Positions 36,756 through 45,853 of a stretch of 64,000 nucleotides of DNA are shown here, in pieces. A model generated the notes under the pieces. The model saw nothing but the letters and a program-made list of their open reading frames with translations. It did not search any database and had not been told where the DNA came from. The translations under genes were made by a program, and so were the position numbers. Each line of letters starts with the position of its first letter. The stretch's first letter is position 1. Origin of the DNA: Roseateles noduli (GTDB lineage Bacteria; Pseudomonadota; Gammaproteobacteria; Burkholderiales; Burkholderiaceae_C); contig NIOE01000004.1 of assembly GCA_002205125.1 (NCBI GenBank), positions 62,001-126,000 of the forward strand, written 5' to 3'.

Positions 36756-37654
36756 GCCCGCTCGACGCCAGCCCGTTCGCCAGCCCAATCGCCAGCCGGA
36801 CTGCCCGCCCGCTGTGCGTGTCCCTCGTCGGCGCGGGGCCGGGCGATCCGGAGCTGCTCACGGTCAAGGCGCTGAAGCGTCTGCAGCAGGCGGAGGTCGT
36901 GCTGACGGACGACCTCGTCGACACGCGCGTGCTGGCCTGCCTGCCGGCGACCGCGCGCGTGCTGCGCGTGGGCAAGCGTGGTGGTTGTGTGTCGACGGAG
37001 CAGCGCTTCATCCACGAGTTGATGATCCGGGAGGCCCGATCAGGCGCTCGCGTCGTCCGCTTGAAGGGCGGTGATCCGTTCGTGTTCGGACGCGGCGGCG
37101 AGGAGGTCGACGCGCTGCGCGAGGCCGGCATCGAGGTCGAGGTGATCAACGGACTGTCCGCGGGGCTCGCGGCGCCGGCGTCGGTCGGCGTGCCGGTGAC
37201 CGACCGGCGCTGCACGCCGGGTGTGGCCTTCGTGACGGGACACAACGGCGAGCACGGCGTCGCGCCGGACTGGGCGGCGCTGGCGCGCAGCCGGCTCACC
37301 CTCGTTGTCTACATGGGGCTGACGCGCGCCGCGGTGATCGCGCAGTCATTGCAAGAGGGTGGCCTGGCCGCGGAGACGCCGGCTGTCATCGTGAGTGCTG
37401 CGCACACACCGCGTCAGCGCGAGTGCTTCACGACGCTCGCCGATCTGCCCGCCGCGATCGAGCGCGAGGGCCTGCCGAGCCCGGCACTGCTGGTCATCGG
37501 CGAGGTGGTGGCGTTGTCGCCGCAATGGCGGGCGGATGTGGGTCTCGATGCGGCGACGAGCACAAAACCCGTGGCGACCGGGAGGGTCGACGTGCCGACG
37601 ACGGTCGATGACATCGAGGACTCACGCGTCGCGGCGCGCTTCCAGGCTGCGTAG
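36752..37654 (+). CDS. cobA: Uroporphyrinogen-III C-methyltransferase
   Basis: A 300-residue SUMT with the SAM-binding loop VGAGPGDPELLTVKAL near the N-terminus, the RLKGGDPFVFGRGGEE segment and VVYMGLTRAA. It makes precorrin-2, the siroheme precursor needed by NirB, which explains its place at the end of the nitrate operon (ATGA overlap with nasA). It is the stand-alone methylase without the CysG dehydrogenase/ferrochelatase part. Its last 33 bases overlap the end of the converging MFS gene. Confidence 0.95.
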   Translation: MSPLDASPFASPIASRTARPLCVSLVGAGPGDPELLTVKALKRLQQAEVVLTDDLVDTRVLACLPATARVLRVGKRGGCVSTEQRFIHELMIREARSGARVVRLKGGDPFVFGRGGEEVDALREAGIEVEVINGLSAGLAAPASVGVPVTDRRCTPGVAFVTGHNGEHGVAPDWAALARSRLTLVVYMGLTRAAVIAQSLQEGGLAAETPAVIVSAAHTPRQRECFTTLADLPAAIEREGLPSPALLVIGEVVALSPQWRADVGLDAATSTKPVATGRVDVPTTVDDIEDSRVAARFQAA

Positions 37655-38794
37655 TCTGAGCATGATCAGCATGCCGACGGTGAGCACGGCGGCCGTCAGC
37701 CACAACGATGCGCGGTAGCTGCCGCTGGCTTGCGCCATCGCGCCGGCGAGCGCGGGCGCGGTGACCTGAGCGACGCCGTAGCTCAGCGTGAGGCGCGCCA
37801 TCGCCTTGCCCGGATTGCCGGGCGAGCGCCGCCCCACGAGCGCGAGAGTGAGGCTCACGAGACCGATGAAGGTCGCGCCGTAGAGCAGGGCGCCGGTGAG
37901 CGCGGCGGCGAGGCTCCCTGACAGCATCGGCAGCACGACGGAAACGATCTGCAGCGCGAAGGCGGCGAGCAACGCGTTGAGGTCGCCGAAGCGGCGCGCG
38001 ACGCGATCCCACAGGAACACGGCCGGGGTGGCGGAGAGTCCGACGAGCAGCCAGGCCCACGGCCCCTGGCCATGCAGCAACGGTTGGCGCTCGACGATGG
38101 TGACGATGAAGGTGGCGCTGATGACGAAGCCCCAGCCGGCGCAGAAGTAGCCGGCGATCATCCAGCGCATCCACCGGGTGCTGGGCGCGCCGGAGCCGAG
38201 CGCCGCGGTGGCGGGCGGCGGCACCGGCGGACGCCACCACCAGGTGATCGCAAGCAGCGGTACGCCGATGACGACGAAGCCCCACCAGTGACCGGCCCAG
38301 TCGAGCGCGAGCCGGTCCATCGCCATCGCGCCGATCGCGGAGACGACGATGCCGAGGCCGAGCCCCATGAAGTGGACACCGAGTTCCGGACGTCTGCCCG
38401 CACGCATCAGGAAGCCCAGCACGAGGCCGGAGCCGAGCAGCATGCCGGCGGCGCCGCTGAGTCCGCCGAGGTAGCGCGAAACGGCCCACAGTGCGAGGTT
38501 GGGCGCGATCGGCATCATCGCGGTGGCAACGAGGCCGAGCAGCATGCCCCAGAAGTACAGCCGCGATCGCCAGCGCGGATCGTCGATGAGCGCGGCGAGG
38601 ACGGCGCCGCTCATGTAGCCGGCGTAGTTGACGGCGGCGAGCGTGCCGCCCATCGCGTCGCCGAGCCCAGCCTGATGCTGCATCAGCGGCAGCACCGGCG
38701 TGTAGGCGAAGCGCGCCAGACCGATGCTCAGGATCAGGCCGGCGATGCCGCCGGCGGAGACTTGCCAGGGATGGAGCGAATCGGCGCTGCGCAT
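37622..38794 (-). CDS. YbfB/YjiJ-family MFS transporter
   Basis: A 390-residue membrane protein with about 12 helices and the family opening GLILSIGLARFAYTPVLPLM. The substrate is unknown. The ATG lies only 3 bases after the higA stop, so it is probably co-transcribed with the toxin-antitoxin genes. Its 3' end overlaps cobA by 33 bases on the opposite strand. Confidence 0.88.
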   Translation of the reverse strand: MRSADSLHPWQVSAGGIAGLILSIGLARFAYTPVLPLMQHQAGLGDAMGGTLAAVNYAGYMSGAVLAALIDDPRWRSRLYFWGMLLGLVATAMMPIAPNLALWAVSRYLGGLSGAAGMLLGSGLVLGFLMRAGRRPELGVHFMGLGLGIVVSAIGAMAMDRLALDWAGHWWGFVVIGVPLLAITWWWRPPVPPPATAALGSGAPSTRWMRWMIAGYFCAGWGFVISATFIVTIVERQPLLHGQGPWAWLLVGLSATPAVFLWDRVARRFGDLNALLAAFALQIVSVVLPMLSGSLAAALTGALLYGATFIGLVSLTLALVGRRSPGNPGKAMARLTLSYGVAQVTAPALAGAMAQASGSYRASLWLTAAVLTVGMLIMLRLRSLEARRDA

Positions 38795-38797
38795 CGC

Positions 38798-39145
38798 TCA
38801 GGCGGCCAGCGCGTCGATTTCCTCTACCAATTGATCACCGTGCGCCTGCAGGATGACCTCGATGTCGTACTGCGCCTGGAGGTTGAGCCAGAACCGCGGA
38901 TCCACGCCGAAAGCAAGTCCGAGTCGGACGGCGGTGTCGGCCGAGATCGAGCGTTCGCCCGCACAGATTTCATCGATGCGACGCTGCTGCACGCCGAGCG
39001 CTTTAGCGACGCGGTAACGGGTCAGTCCAAGCGGTTCAATGAACTCCGACATCAGGATCGTGCCCGGGTGAACGGGGTCGAGTCGTCGCCCCGTCGTGAT
39101 TTCCCCGAAGTCGATCTGGTTCAGGCGATTGCGTGGAATGCTCAT
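38798..39145 (-). CDS. higA: HigA-type antitoxin (XRE family)
   Basis: A 115-residue protein. The HigA opening HPGTILMSEFIEPLGLTRYR (residues about 26-45) leads into a helix-turn-helix (VAKALGVQQRRIDEI) and the conserved SADTAVRLGLAFG and FWLNLQAQYD. It neutralises HigB and probably represses the operon. The first 25 residues are an extension beyond the usual HigA start. It follows higB by 28 bases, in the toxin-first order typical of higBA. Confidence 0.93.
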   Translation of the reverse strand: MSIPRNRLNQIDFGEITTGRRLDPVHPGTILMSEFIEPLGLTRYRVAKALGVQQRRIDEICAGERSISADTAVRLGLAFGVDPRFWLNLQAQYDIEVILQAHGDQLVEEIDALAA

Positions 39146-39173
39146 GTCTTCGTTCCGTTACTGTGGGCGCCCG

Positions 39174-39455
39174 TCAGTGATAGTCGGCGATCTCGACGTC
39201 CAGCGCTGTTCCTTCTGTCCATCGGAAGCAGATCCGCCATTGCCGGTTCACCCGCAAGCTCCATTGCCCCTTGCGGTCGCCCTTCAACAGCTCCAGGCGA
39301 TTGCCGGGCGGGAACCTTAGCGTGTCGATCGAGAGTGCCGCATCGACGGCGCGCATCTTCTGCCGGCAGAGCTGTTGAAGTTCCCGCTCCATACCTCGAA
39401 CTTCCCGCCCGTCGAAGATCGCAGCCGTGCGCTTGTCCGCAAAGCTCTTGATCAT
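39174..39455 (-). CDS. higB: HigB-type toxin (RelE superfamily)
   Basis: A 93-residue RelE/HigB-fold protein starting MIKSFADKRTAAIFDG, with the basic central part FPPGNRLELLKGDRKGQW and RQWRICFRW, as in ribosome-dependent mRNA interferases. The ATG at 39455 overlaps the stop of the upstream small gene by one base (TAATG), which fixes the start and implies coupling. Confidence 0.93.
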   Translation of the reverse strand: MIKSFADKRTAAIFDGREVRGMERELQQLCRQKMRAVDAALSIDTLRFPPGNRLELLKGDRKGQWSLRVNRQWRICFRWTEGTALDVEIADYH

Positions 39456-39793
39456 TAGTATCGGCACGCGATAGTAGTCGCGTCAAGGGGCTTGGTTGGC
39501 TGATCTGATTGCGATGTGGCGGAGGAAAGTCGATCACGCTGAATTGCGTACGCCACCAGATCAACAAAGAAGCGCCGATCGAACTCGCTCACGTAGTCGG
39601 AGGTGCTGTCCTCAGGCAACCTGTCCTGAATCGAGTGCCGATCCATCTCTGACTGGATCAGCGCGGACAGGTATTCGTCATCGGACGCGAATCCGCCCCG
39701 AGCGGCTTGCGATCGGATGAACGCGAAGTGCGCACGCGTGAGCGTGAACGCATGGAAGCGAGTCGCCAGGCCACTGGCGGAAGGAGGGAGCAT
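39455..39793 (-). CDS. Small protein with ParD-like segment, coupled to higB
   Basis: A 112-residue protein. The stretch RSQAARGGFASDDEYLSALI resembles the ribbon-helix-helix/toxin-wrapping part of ParD antitoxins (the usual G-x-A/S-S-x-x-E/D-Y pattern), but no ParE partner follows; higB does. Its stop TAA overlaps the higB start. The DNA here is clearly less GC-rich than the flanks, as expected for an acquired module. It could be a third, regulatory component of the toxin-antitoxin unit or a remnant; only the ParD resemblance is seen. Confidence 0.6.
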   Translation of the reverse strand: MLPPSASGLATRFHAFTLTRAHFAFIRSQAARGGFASDDEYLSALIQSEMDRHSIQDRLPEDSTSDYVSEFDRRFFVDLVAYAIQRDRLSSATSQSDQPTKPLDATTIACRY

Positions 39794-39867
39794 AGGCGAG
39801 CCCTCAAAGTTGAGAGGGCAGTCAGCCTAATCCGGACGCGGACGTCCAAAATCCATTCCCAAAGCAA

Positions 39868-39892
39868 AACGACCTCTATTCAAGAGGTCGTT
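39868..39892 (-). terminator. Intrinsic terminator of the DWETF chemoreceptor gene
   Basis: AACGACCTCT and AGAGGTCGTT form a perfect 10-bp stem with loop ATTCA, starting 9 bases after the stop of the gene at 39901-41754. On the minus strand it is followed by TTGCTTT. Confidence 0.85.
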
Positions 39893-39900
39893 GCGCTAGA

Positions 39901-41754
39901 TCAAAAAGTCTCCCAATCTCCGTCGGGAGCCGCTGTTGCGCTGGGGCCCGAAGGGGTTGGTGCTGCCGGTTTTGGTGTATGTGTCGCGGCGGGCGCTTTC
40001 GGTGCCGGCGCCTTGGTGGCAGGTCTTGCCACCGGCTTGGTCGCGGTCGCCTTGGTGGTGGTCTTCGAAGCCAGCGGCTTGGCCGTCGAGGCCTTCGCCG
40101 CGACCGGCGTTGCCGCAGGACGAGGCGCCGCAGCGGGCTTCGCGACCGGCGCGGACGTACGAGCGATCGGCGCGGGCGCTGCGACGACGTTCATCGCATC
40201 GCCCGGCTTCGGCTTGGGATCGCTGACCTTGAAGTGCCCCACCAGCGCGGTGAGCTTGCGCGCCTGCTCGCTGAGCGACTCGGCCGCCGCCGCCGATTCC
40301 TCGACCAGCGCGGCGTTCTGCTGCGTCATCTGGTCCAGCTGCGCCACCGACCCGTTGACCGTGCCGATGCCCTGGCTCTGCTCCACCGTGCTCGCGCTGA
40401 TTTCGCCGATGATGTCCGACACGCGCTGCACGCTGGCGACGATCTCGTTCATCGTCGCGCCGGCGTCGCGCACCTGCTGCGAGCCGACCTCCACCTTGGT
40501 CACGCTGTCGCCGATCAGCGCCTTGATCTCGCGCGCCGCGCCCGCGCTGCGCTGCGCCAGCGCCCGCACCTCGGACGCCACCACCGCGAAGCCCTTGCCG
40601 TGCTCGCCCGCACGCGCCGCCTCAACCGCGGCGTTCAGCGCCAGGATGTTGGTCTGGAACGCGATCCCGTCGATGGTCCCGATGATGTCGTTGATCTTCT
40701 TGGCCGACGCATCGATCTGCGCCATCGTGCCGACCACGTCGCCCACCGCCGCGCCGCCGCGCCCGGCCACCTCGGCCGCGCTGCCGGCCAGCTGGTTGGC
40801 GGTGCGCGCGCTCTCCGCGCTCTGCTGCACGGTGCCCGTCAGCTGCGACAGCGACGACGCCGCCTGCTGCAGGTTGGACGCCGTCTGCTCGGTGCGCTGG
40901 CTCAGGTCCTGGTTGCCGCTGGCGATCTCCTGGCTCGCGGTCTGCATGCCGTCGGCGGTCGCGCGCACTTCGCGGATGACCTTGCGCAGCGCACTCTTCA
41001 TCGCCGCCAGCGCGCGTTGCACGTCGCCGATCTCGTCGTCGCGGTAGTCGCGCTCGACGTGGAACAGGTCGCCCTCGCCGATGCGCTCGGCTTCGGCCAT
41101 CAGCGACTTCAGCGGCGCGGAGATAGTCCGCACGAAGTAGGCCGTGGCCAGCGCCAGCAGGCCGACGATCACCGTCATCAGCGCCGCCACGCCCCACACG
41201 GTGCGCATGCGCTCGGCACCGGCGGCGTCGCGCAGCGCCGCGGAGCGCTTCTGCTGCAGCACCACGAAGTCCTGTTGCGCGGCCAGGTACTGCTCGATCG
41301 CGGGCACGACCTTCTGCTTGAGCGCCTGGTGCGAGCCGTCGTTGTCGCCGCCGGCCTTGAGCTTGTTCGCCTCGTTGCGCACGGCGATGTAGGCCTGGCG
41401 CCGCTCGGCGATCTTCGCCATCGCGGCCTTGTCCTCGTCGCCTTCGGCCAGCCCTTCGAGCTGCTTCTGGATGTCGTTGATCGATTCGCTGGTGCGGGCG
41501 ATGTCGCCCTTCATCGAGTCCGCGACGGCGTTGTCGTTCGCCGCGAGGCCGGCCTGCACGCGACTCGCGTTGGCCTCGGTGAGGCCGCGCCAGCGCAGCG
41601 CGAGCTCGAAGCGCTGCTGCTGCTTCTCCTGTGTCACCTGGGCGACTTGCAGCAGGGTGCGCGTACGGGAGGCGGCTCCCAGCGACATGACCACCGTCAC
41701 GACGGACATGACGGCGACGGGAATCCACAGTCGCGTGGCGATGGAGAACTTCAT
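39901..41754 (-). CDS. Methyl-accepting chemotaxis protein with A/K/P-rich tail and DWETF terminus
   Basis: A 617-residue receptor: membrane segment at about 9-29, periplasmic helical sensor, second membrane segment, HAMP (about 210-265) and a signalling domain with [18 protein letters not shown]. After it comes a linker of about 90 residues rich in Ala, Lys, Pro and Thr, ending in DWETF. A terminal NWETF-like pentapeptide tethers CheR/CheB in enterobacterial receptors, so this is probably a high-abundance receptor that serves adaptation. The start MKFSIATRL at 41754 has AGGA upstream. Confidence 0.93.
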   Translation of the reverse strand: MKFSIATRLWIPVAVMSVVTVVMSLGAASRTRTLLQVAQVTQEKQQQRFELALRWRGLTEANASRVQAGLAANDNAVADSMKGDIARTSESINDIQKQLEGLAEGDEDKAAMAKIAERRQAYIAVRNEANKLKAGGDNDGSHQALKQKVVPAIEQYLAAQQDFVVLQQKRSAALRDAAGAERMRTVWGVAALMTVIVGLLALATAYFVRTISAPLKSLMAEAERIGEGDLFHVERDYRDDEIGDVQRALAAMKSALRKVIREVRATADGMQTASQEIASGNQDLSQRTEQTASNLQQAASSLSQLTGTVQQSAESARTANQLAGSAAEVAGRGGAAVGDVVGTMAQIDASAKKINDIIGTIDGIAFQTNILALNAAVEAARAGEHGKGFAVVASEVRALAQRSAGAAREIKALIGDSVTKVEVGSQQVRDAGATMNEIVASVQRVSDIIGEISASTVEQSQGIGTVNGSVAQLDQMTQQNAALVEESAAAAESLSEQARKLTALVGHFKVSDPKPKPGDAMNVVAAPAPIARTSAPVAKPAAAPRPAATPVAAKASTAKPLASKTTTKATATKPVARPATKAPAPKAPAATHTPKPAAPTPSGPSATAAPDGDWETF

Positions 41755-41935
41755 CGGTCCTGAGCCTTGTTGTTGTGTCGACGGCGTCGCCCCGGGGTGG
41801 TGCGACCGGCCTCGATTCAATCCTAAATCGGCCGTCCGGTGCACCGGCTTGAGGACAAACACTGCTAACCTGCCGCCCTGTCCCTCACGGCACTGACATT
41901 TCCCAAGTACTCCACACTTGCTGGCATCTCCTCCC

Positions 41936-42718
41936 ATGAGCTTCCTGGCCATCGACATCGGCAACACCCGCCTCAAGTGGGCGCTTTATGCCGGCCCCCA
42001 ACCGGGCAGCCCGATGCTGGCGCACGGCGCGCAGTTCCTGGAGAACATCGAGACGCTGGCCGAGGGCGACTGGGCGAAGCTGCCCGCGGCGCCGGGCAGC
42101 ATGCTCGGCAGCAACGTCGCCGGCGACGCGATGCGACATCGCGTCGAGGAGCAGATGGAGGAGATCTGGGACATCGAGCCGCGCTGGGTCGCCTCGTCGG
42201 CGCAGGCGGGCGGCGTGACCAACGGGTACGACCATCCGGGTCGCCTGGGCGCGGACCGCTTCGTCGCGCTGATCGGCGCGCGGCACCACGTGCTGGCGCG
42301 CGGGCGCGGACAGACGCCCAAGCCGGCGCTGGTGGTGATGGTGGGCACGGCGGTCACGGTCGATGCGCTCGACGCGGACGGACGTTTCCTCGGCGGGCTG
42401 ATCCTGCCGGGTCACGGGATCATGCTGCGCTCGCTGGAAGGCGGCACCGCCGGCCTGCGCGTGCCGACCGGCGAGGTGCGCGAGTTCCCGACCAACACCT
42501 CGGACGCGCTCACCAGCGGCGGCAACTACGCGATCACCGGCGCGATCGAGCGCATGCACCGCCACATCCTCAAGCGCTGCGGCCAGGCGCCGGTCACGCT
42601 GATGACCGGCGGCGCGGGGTGGAAGGTCTCGCCCGCGCTGGACATCCCGCACGAGCTGATCGACTCGCTGATCTTCGACGGGCTGCTGGCGCTGCAGGCG
42701 CATCGGCTGGCGCTCTGA
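41936..42718 (+). CDS. coaX: Type III pantothenate kinase
   Basis: A 260-residue CoaX: phosphate-binding DIGNTRLKW at the N-terminus, the central [10 protein letters not shown] and GGLILPGHG, and TGGAG near the C-terminus, in the ASKHA fold. It phosphorylates pantothenate in the first step of CoA synthesis. The ATG at 41936 (MSFLAIDIG) is the family start; a TTG 18 bases upstream is less likely. In many betaproteobacteria it follows birA, which is not present here. Confidence 0.93.
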   Translation: MSFLAIDIGNTRLKWALYAGPQPGSPMLAHGAQFLENIETLAEGDWAKLPAAPGSMLGSNVAGDAMRHRVEEQMEEIWDIEPRWVASSAQAGGVTNGYDHPGRLGADRFVALIGARHHVLARGRGQTPKPALVVMVGTAVTVDALDADGRFLGGLILPGHGIMLRSLEGGTAGLRVPTGEVREFPTNTSDALTSGGNYAITGAIERMHRHILKRCGQAPVTLMTGGAGWKVSPALDIPHELIDSLIFDGLLALQAHRLAL

Positions 42719-42721
42719 GCG

Positions 42722-42748
42722 CGCCGATTCCGCCGATTCCGCCGATTG
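42722..42748. repeat. 9-bp tandem repeat after coaX
   Basis: Three copies of CGCCGATTC, the last ending in G, begin four bases after the coaX stop. No hairpin forms from them and no role is evident. Confidence 0.8.
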
Positions 42749-42784
42749 CGCTGATCGGGACGGACGGCCCGGACACCGCGGCGC

Positions 42785-43180
42785 TCACACGTCGACCTTG
42801 AACCCCAGGTCGATCTCCGACGCCGGGATACCGCCGCGCAGGCCCCAGTTCTCGCGCTCGACTTCATTGAGCATGATCGTGACGTGGTCGGCGGGAATGT
42901 CGAGCGCGCCGAGGCGTTCGACGATGCCGCGATAGAGGCGGCGCTTCGCCTCGATCGTCCGCCCGGCGAAGCCGGTCACCGTGACCAGCGTGTAGCACTC
43001 GGGTCGGGACAGACGCGGCGGGTAGATGAACCGGTGCGGCTCGTACGCGATGAGGCGCACGCAGCGGTCTTCCGCCGGGATCTTGAAGCCCTCGACCAGC
43101 GCCGCCTGCACGGCTTCGATCAGCTGGACTTCCTGTTCCTGCGAATAGACGCGGCGGACTTCGATGAGGGTGCTCGGCAT
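42785..43180 (-). CDS. Tautomerase-superfamily protein
   Basis: A 131-residue protein. Removal of Met from MPSTLIEV exposes Pro1, the catalytic base of 4-oxalocrotonate tautomerase-like enzymes. Two beta-alpha-beta units follow (PSTLIEVRRVYS with helix; YTLVTVTGFAG with helix), the length matching the fused, trimeric type. The C-terminal NEVERENWGLRGGIPASE is shared with annotated tautomerases. The upstream frame to 43318 is not protein-like. The substrate is unknown. Confidence 0.85.
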   Translation of the reverse strand: MPSTLIEVRRVYSQEQEVQLIEAVQAALVEGFKIPAEDRCVRLIAYEPHRFIYPPRLSRPECYTLVTVTGFAGRTIEAKRRLYRGIVERLGALDIPADHVTIMLNEVERENWGLRGGIPASEIDLGFKVDV

Positions 43181-43372
43181 GGGTGTGGCGGTGGAGGGCG
43201 ACGGGGTCCCCAGCTTATCGCGACCCATGCGGAGGGAGACGTGGAAGTGCGGCATGACGGGATCGGTGTCCACTCGTTGAGGAGAGACCAGTCTCGTCAG
43301 GCCCTTCGAGGGCAGCATGAGCCCGCGGTGAGGTCGGTGTGAAGTCGCTCGACGCCCGACGGCTCCAGACCG

Positions 43373-43792
43373 TCAGCGGCTCACGACCTGCTTGCTCTGG
43401 AAGTCGACCGGCACCGAGGTGTGTTGATGGACGACGCGCCACGTGTCGCCTTCGTTTCGCAGGAGCACCGTGAGGCGGTTCTCGGTCGCGCGCAGCGGCT
43501 GGCCGTCGGCGTCGAGCGCCGCGAACTCCAGCGTCGCCGAGCCGCCGGCCACCTGCGCGTCGTACCAGGCCTTGACGTCCTTCGCCGTGACGCGGACGCG
43601 CACGTCCTGGATGCCCTCGAACCAGGCGGCGATCATCCCGCCCCAGTCGGCGCGGCCGGCGTACTCCCAGCGGTTCCAGCTGTCGAAGACCTGGATGTCG
43701 TCGGCGTACAGGTCCAGGAAGCGTCGCAGATCGCGGTCGAAGACGGCGGCGGCGTAGTCGCGGAGGAAAGTCTGAACGGGATCGTCGGTCAT
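43373..43792 (-). CDS. SnoaL-like (NTF2 fold) protein
   Basis: A 139-residue protein of the NTF2/SnoaL fold: an N-terminal helix pair (FLRDYAAAVFDRDLRRFLDL), YADDIQVFDSW, and a beta-sheet ending in WRVVHQHTSVPVDF, as in calcium/calmodulin kinase association-domain-like and DUF4440 proteins. AGGAG precedes the ATG. Enzymatic role unknown. Confidence 0.85.
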   Translation of the reverse strand: MTDDPVQTFLRDYAAAVFDRDLRRFLDLYADDIQVFDSWNRWEYAGRADWGGMIAAWFEGIQDVRVRVTAKDVKAWYDAQVAGGSATLEFAALDADGQPLRATENRLTVLLRNEGDTWRVVHQHTSVPVDFQSKQVVSR

Positions 43793-43873
43793 CGTGTGCT
43801 CCTGGCGTTCATCGAGGGTAGATGACGGACGACGAATGGCGACGACGTTTTTCGACAGATCCTGTCGATGGAC

Positions 43874-44122
43874 TCACAGCAGATGCTGCTGATGCCGCGC
43901 CCATTCCCGCTTCCACGACGCGACGTTGTACAACAGCACGGAGGCTGACGTCGCCCAGAACATGCCGAGCCAGATGCCGAACACCTTCAGCGTGAAGGCC
44001 ATGTCGCCGTCGCAGCGGCCGGCGGCGTTGCAGGGCGAGGGGACGTAGACGTCGATGAGCAGGGCGGTGGAGACGTTCCACACCAGCAGCCCGACGAGCA
44101 CGGAAGCGAGAAAGCGGTTCAT
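43874..44122 (-). CDS. Small membrane protein, two transmembrane segments
   Basis: An 82-residue protein with hydrophobic stretches FLASVLVGLLVWNVSTALLI (about 4-23) and VFGIWLGMFWATSASVLLYN (about 48-67), separated by a loop with a cysteine pair in PCNAAGRC that could form a disulfide in the periplasm. The start MNRFLASV is the first that begins with the membrane segment. Function unknown. Confidence 0.65.
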   Translation of the reverse strand: MNRFLASVLVGLLVWNVSTALLIDVYVPSPCNAAGRCDGDMAFTLKVFGIWLGMFWATSASVLLYNVASWKREWARHQQHLL

Positions 44123-44200
44123 GGCGGGACGGGTCCTTTCCTGAGGTGAAGGACCCAGTCTCGCCATGCGGGTGGAGCTCAGGATGAGCCCTGTGTGAGC

Positions 44201-45040
44201 TCAGGGTGAAGTCGGGAAGTCCGTCGACATCGCCAGCTCGCGCCACTGGGCGAGTTCACCGGCGACGAACGCGTTCTTCTGCTCGATCGCCGCGACCGTG
44301 TCGGAGCCGAACGGCATGCGCAGCGGCGGAACTTCCGCGTCCACGACCTGCAGCAGCGCCTTCACCAGACGCGCCGGATCGCCGGGCTGCTGGTGGTTGA
44401 GCTCCGCGGCGATGCGGCGCACCGTGCCGACCGGCGTGTCGGCGTAGTCGGGGATGGTCGTCGGCAGGGTCGTCAGCGAGCCGCCGTCGAGGAAGTCGGT
44501 GCGGAAGTAGCCCGGCTCGACGATCGTCACGTGGATGCCCAGCGGCCTCACTTCTTCGGCGAGCGCCTCGCTGATGCCCTCGACCGCGAACTTGGTGGAG
44601 GCGTACACGCCGAAGCCCGCCGCGCTGCGGTAGCCGCCGATCGACGAGATGTTGATCACGTGGCCCGCGCGCTGCTTGCGCAGCTGCGGCAGCACGGCGC
44701 GCGTCACCGCCAGCAGGCCGAAGACGTTGGTGCGGTAGACCGCCTCGACGTCGGCGGCGCTGGTTTCCTCGATGGCGCCGAGCACGCCGAAACCGGCGTT
44801 GTTGACGACCACGTCGATGCGGCCGAAGCGCTTGACCGCCTGCTCGACGGCAGCGCGGGCCTGCGCCTCGTCGGTGACGTCGAGGTTGGCCGCGAGCAGG
44901 CGCGGGTGGTCGCCGAACGTGTCCACGATGGCGCGGGCGTTGCGCGCCGTGGCGACGACGTTGTCGCCGCGCTCCAGCGCTTCCTTGACGAACAGGGTGC
45001 CGAAGCCGCGCGAGGCGCCGGTGATGAACCAGGTCTTCAT
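44201..45040 (-). CDS. Short-chain dehydrogenase/reductase
   Basis: A 279-residue classical SDR with the cofactor motif TGASRGFG (residues 7-14), NNAG in VVVNNAGFG, the catalytic Ser and Tyr-x3-Lys in NISSIGG and VYASTKFAV. Arg after beta-2 suggests NADP(H). AAGGAG precedes the ATG. It is followed by the small membrane protein and preceded by a SnoaL-like secreted protein on the same strand, with a purine-rich 96-base gap. Substrate unknown. Confidence 0.92.
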   Translation of the reverse strand: MKTWFITGASRGFGTLFVKEALERGDNVVATARNARAIVDTFGDHPRLLAANLDVTDEAQARAAVEQAVKRFGRIDVVVNNAGFGVLGAIEETSAADVEAVYRTNVFGLLAVTRAVLPQLRKQRAGHVINISSIGGYRSAAGFGVYASTKFAVEGISEALAEEVRPLGIHVTIVEPGYFRTDFLDGGSLTTLPTTIPDYADTPVGTVRRIAAELNHQQPGDPARLVKALLQVVDAEVPPLRMPFGSDTVAAIEQKNAFVAGELAQWRELAMSTDFPTSP

Positions 45041-45136
45041 GGGGAACTCCTTGTGGGGAATGAGGGAGAGGACAGGAGGAAAGCCGAGGGAGGCCGAGAG
45101 AGACCGAGGGAGGTCGATCGAGGAGGCCGTGGGAAC

Positions 45137-45700
45137 TCAGTTCGCCGCGATCGGGTTCTGCCGCCAGAACTCGTCGAAGGCGATGCTGTCGAAGAAGGCC
45201 GTGACGCGGACGACCTTGGCGTCGCGCATCGTCAGCATCCAGACATAGCTGTTCGCGTAGGGCTTGCCGGCGTTGGTCGTGCCGGCGGCGGAGAAGTGCG
45301 CGACGACGGTGTCGCCGTCCGCGTAGACCGCGTGGATGGTGCGCGGCCGGAAGCGGTCCTGCGATTGCGCGAAGCGTGCGCCGAACGGACCGAGCACGTT
45401 GCGGTTGAGCTCATCCCGACTGCGCGTGGTGCCGGCGACCAGCGAGTTGCCGGCGATGGTCCATTCGATGTCGTCGGCGAGCATCGGCTGCAGCGCGCCG
45501 TAGTCGCCGCCCATCCAGCGGCGCAGCATCGAGTCGACGGCCGCCTTGTTGGCGGCGGTCTCGGTGCTCGCGCCGTTCCTGGCGTTCTCGGCCTTCGCCT
45601 GGGCGGCGGCGGTCGCGGCGCGGGCTGCGGGAATCGCCATCGCGAGCGACGCGATCACGGCGCCCGTCATCACGGCGGAAACAAGTCGGGTGCTGGACAT
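45137..45700 (-). CDS. Exported SnoaL/DUF4440-like protein
   Basis: A 187-residue protein with a signal peptide (LVSAVMTGAVIASLAMAIPA, cleavage near ARA) and an NTF2-like fold (VDSMLRRWMGGDYGALQPML, DDIEWTIAG, VVAHFSAAG). AAGGA precedes the ATG. It is divergent from the LysR gene at 45854 across 153 bases, so that regulator may control it and the SDR downstream. Confidence 0.85.
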   Translation of the reverse strand: MSSTRLVSAVMTGAVIASLAMAIPAARAATAAAQAKAENARNGASTETAANKAAVDSMLRRWMGGDYGALQPMLADDIEWTIAGNSLVAGTTRSRDELNRNVLGPFGARFAQSQDRFRPRTIHAVYADGDTVVAHFSAAGTTNAGKPYANSYVWMLTMRDAKVVRVTAFFDSIAFDEFWRQNPIAAN

Positions 45701-45853
45701 GGTGCGGTTCCTTTGCTGGTCGTGTGACCGCGCCTGGTCGATGTGCGGCGCGGTGTGGAACGAACTCTAGGAACCGGCGATTGATGCGTCTATGCTCAGG
45801 AATTGAAACGAGCTAGTGGGGAATATTCATGAATGAGCGCGCGGAGGGCTTCC

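Noticed and set aside
34263-36788. An 841-codon open frame opposite nasA
   Set aside because: Arg/Gln/His-rich shadow of nasA; no family features.
45041-45136. Purine-rich repetitive gap (GAGGGAGG-like units) between SDR and SnoaL genes
   Set aside because: Imperfect units without dyad or constant period; no function can be supported.
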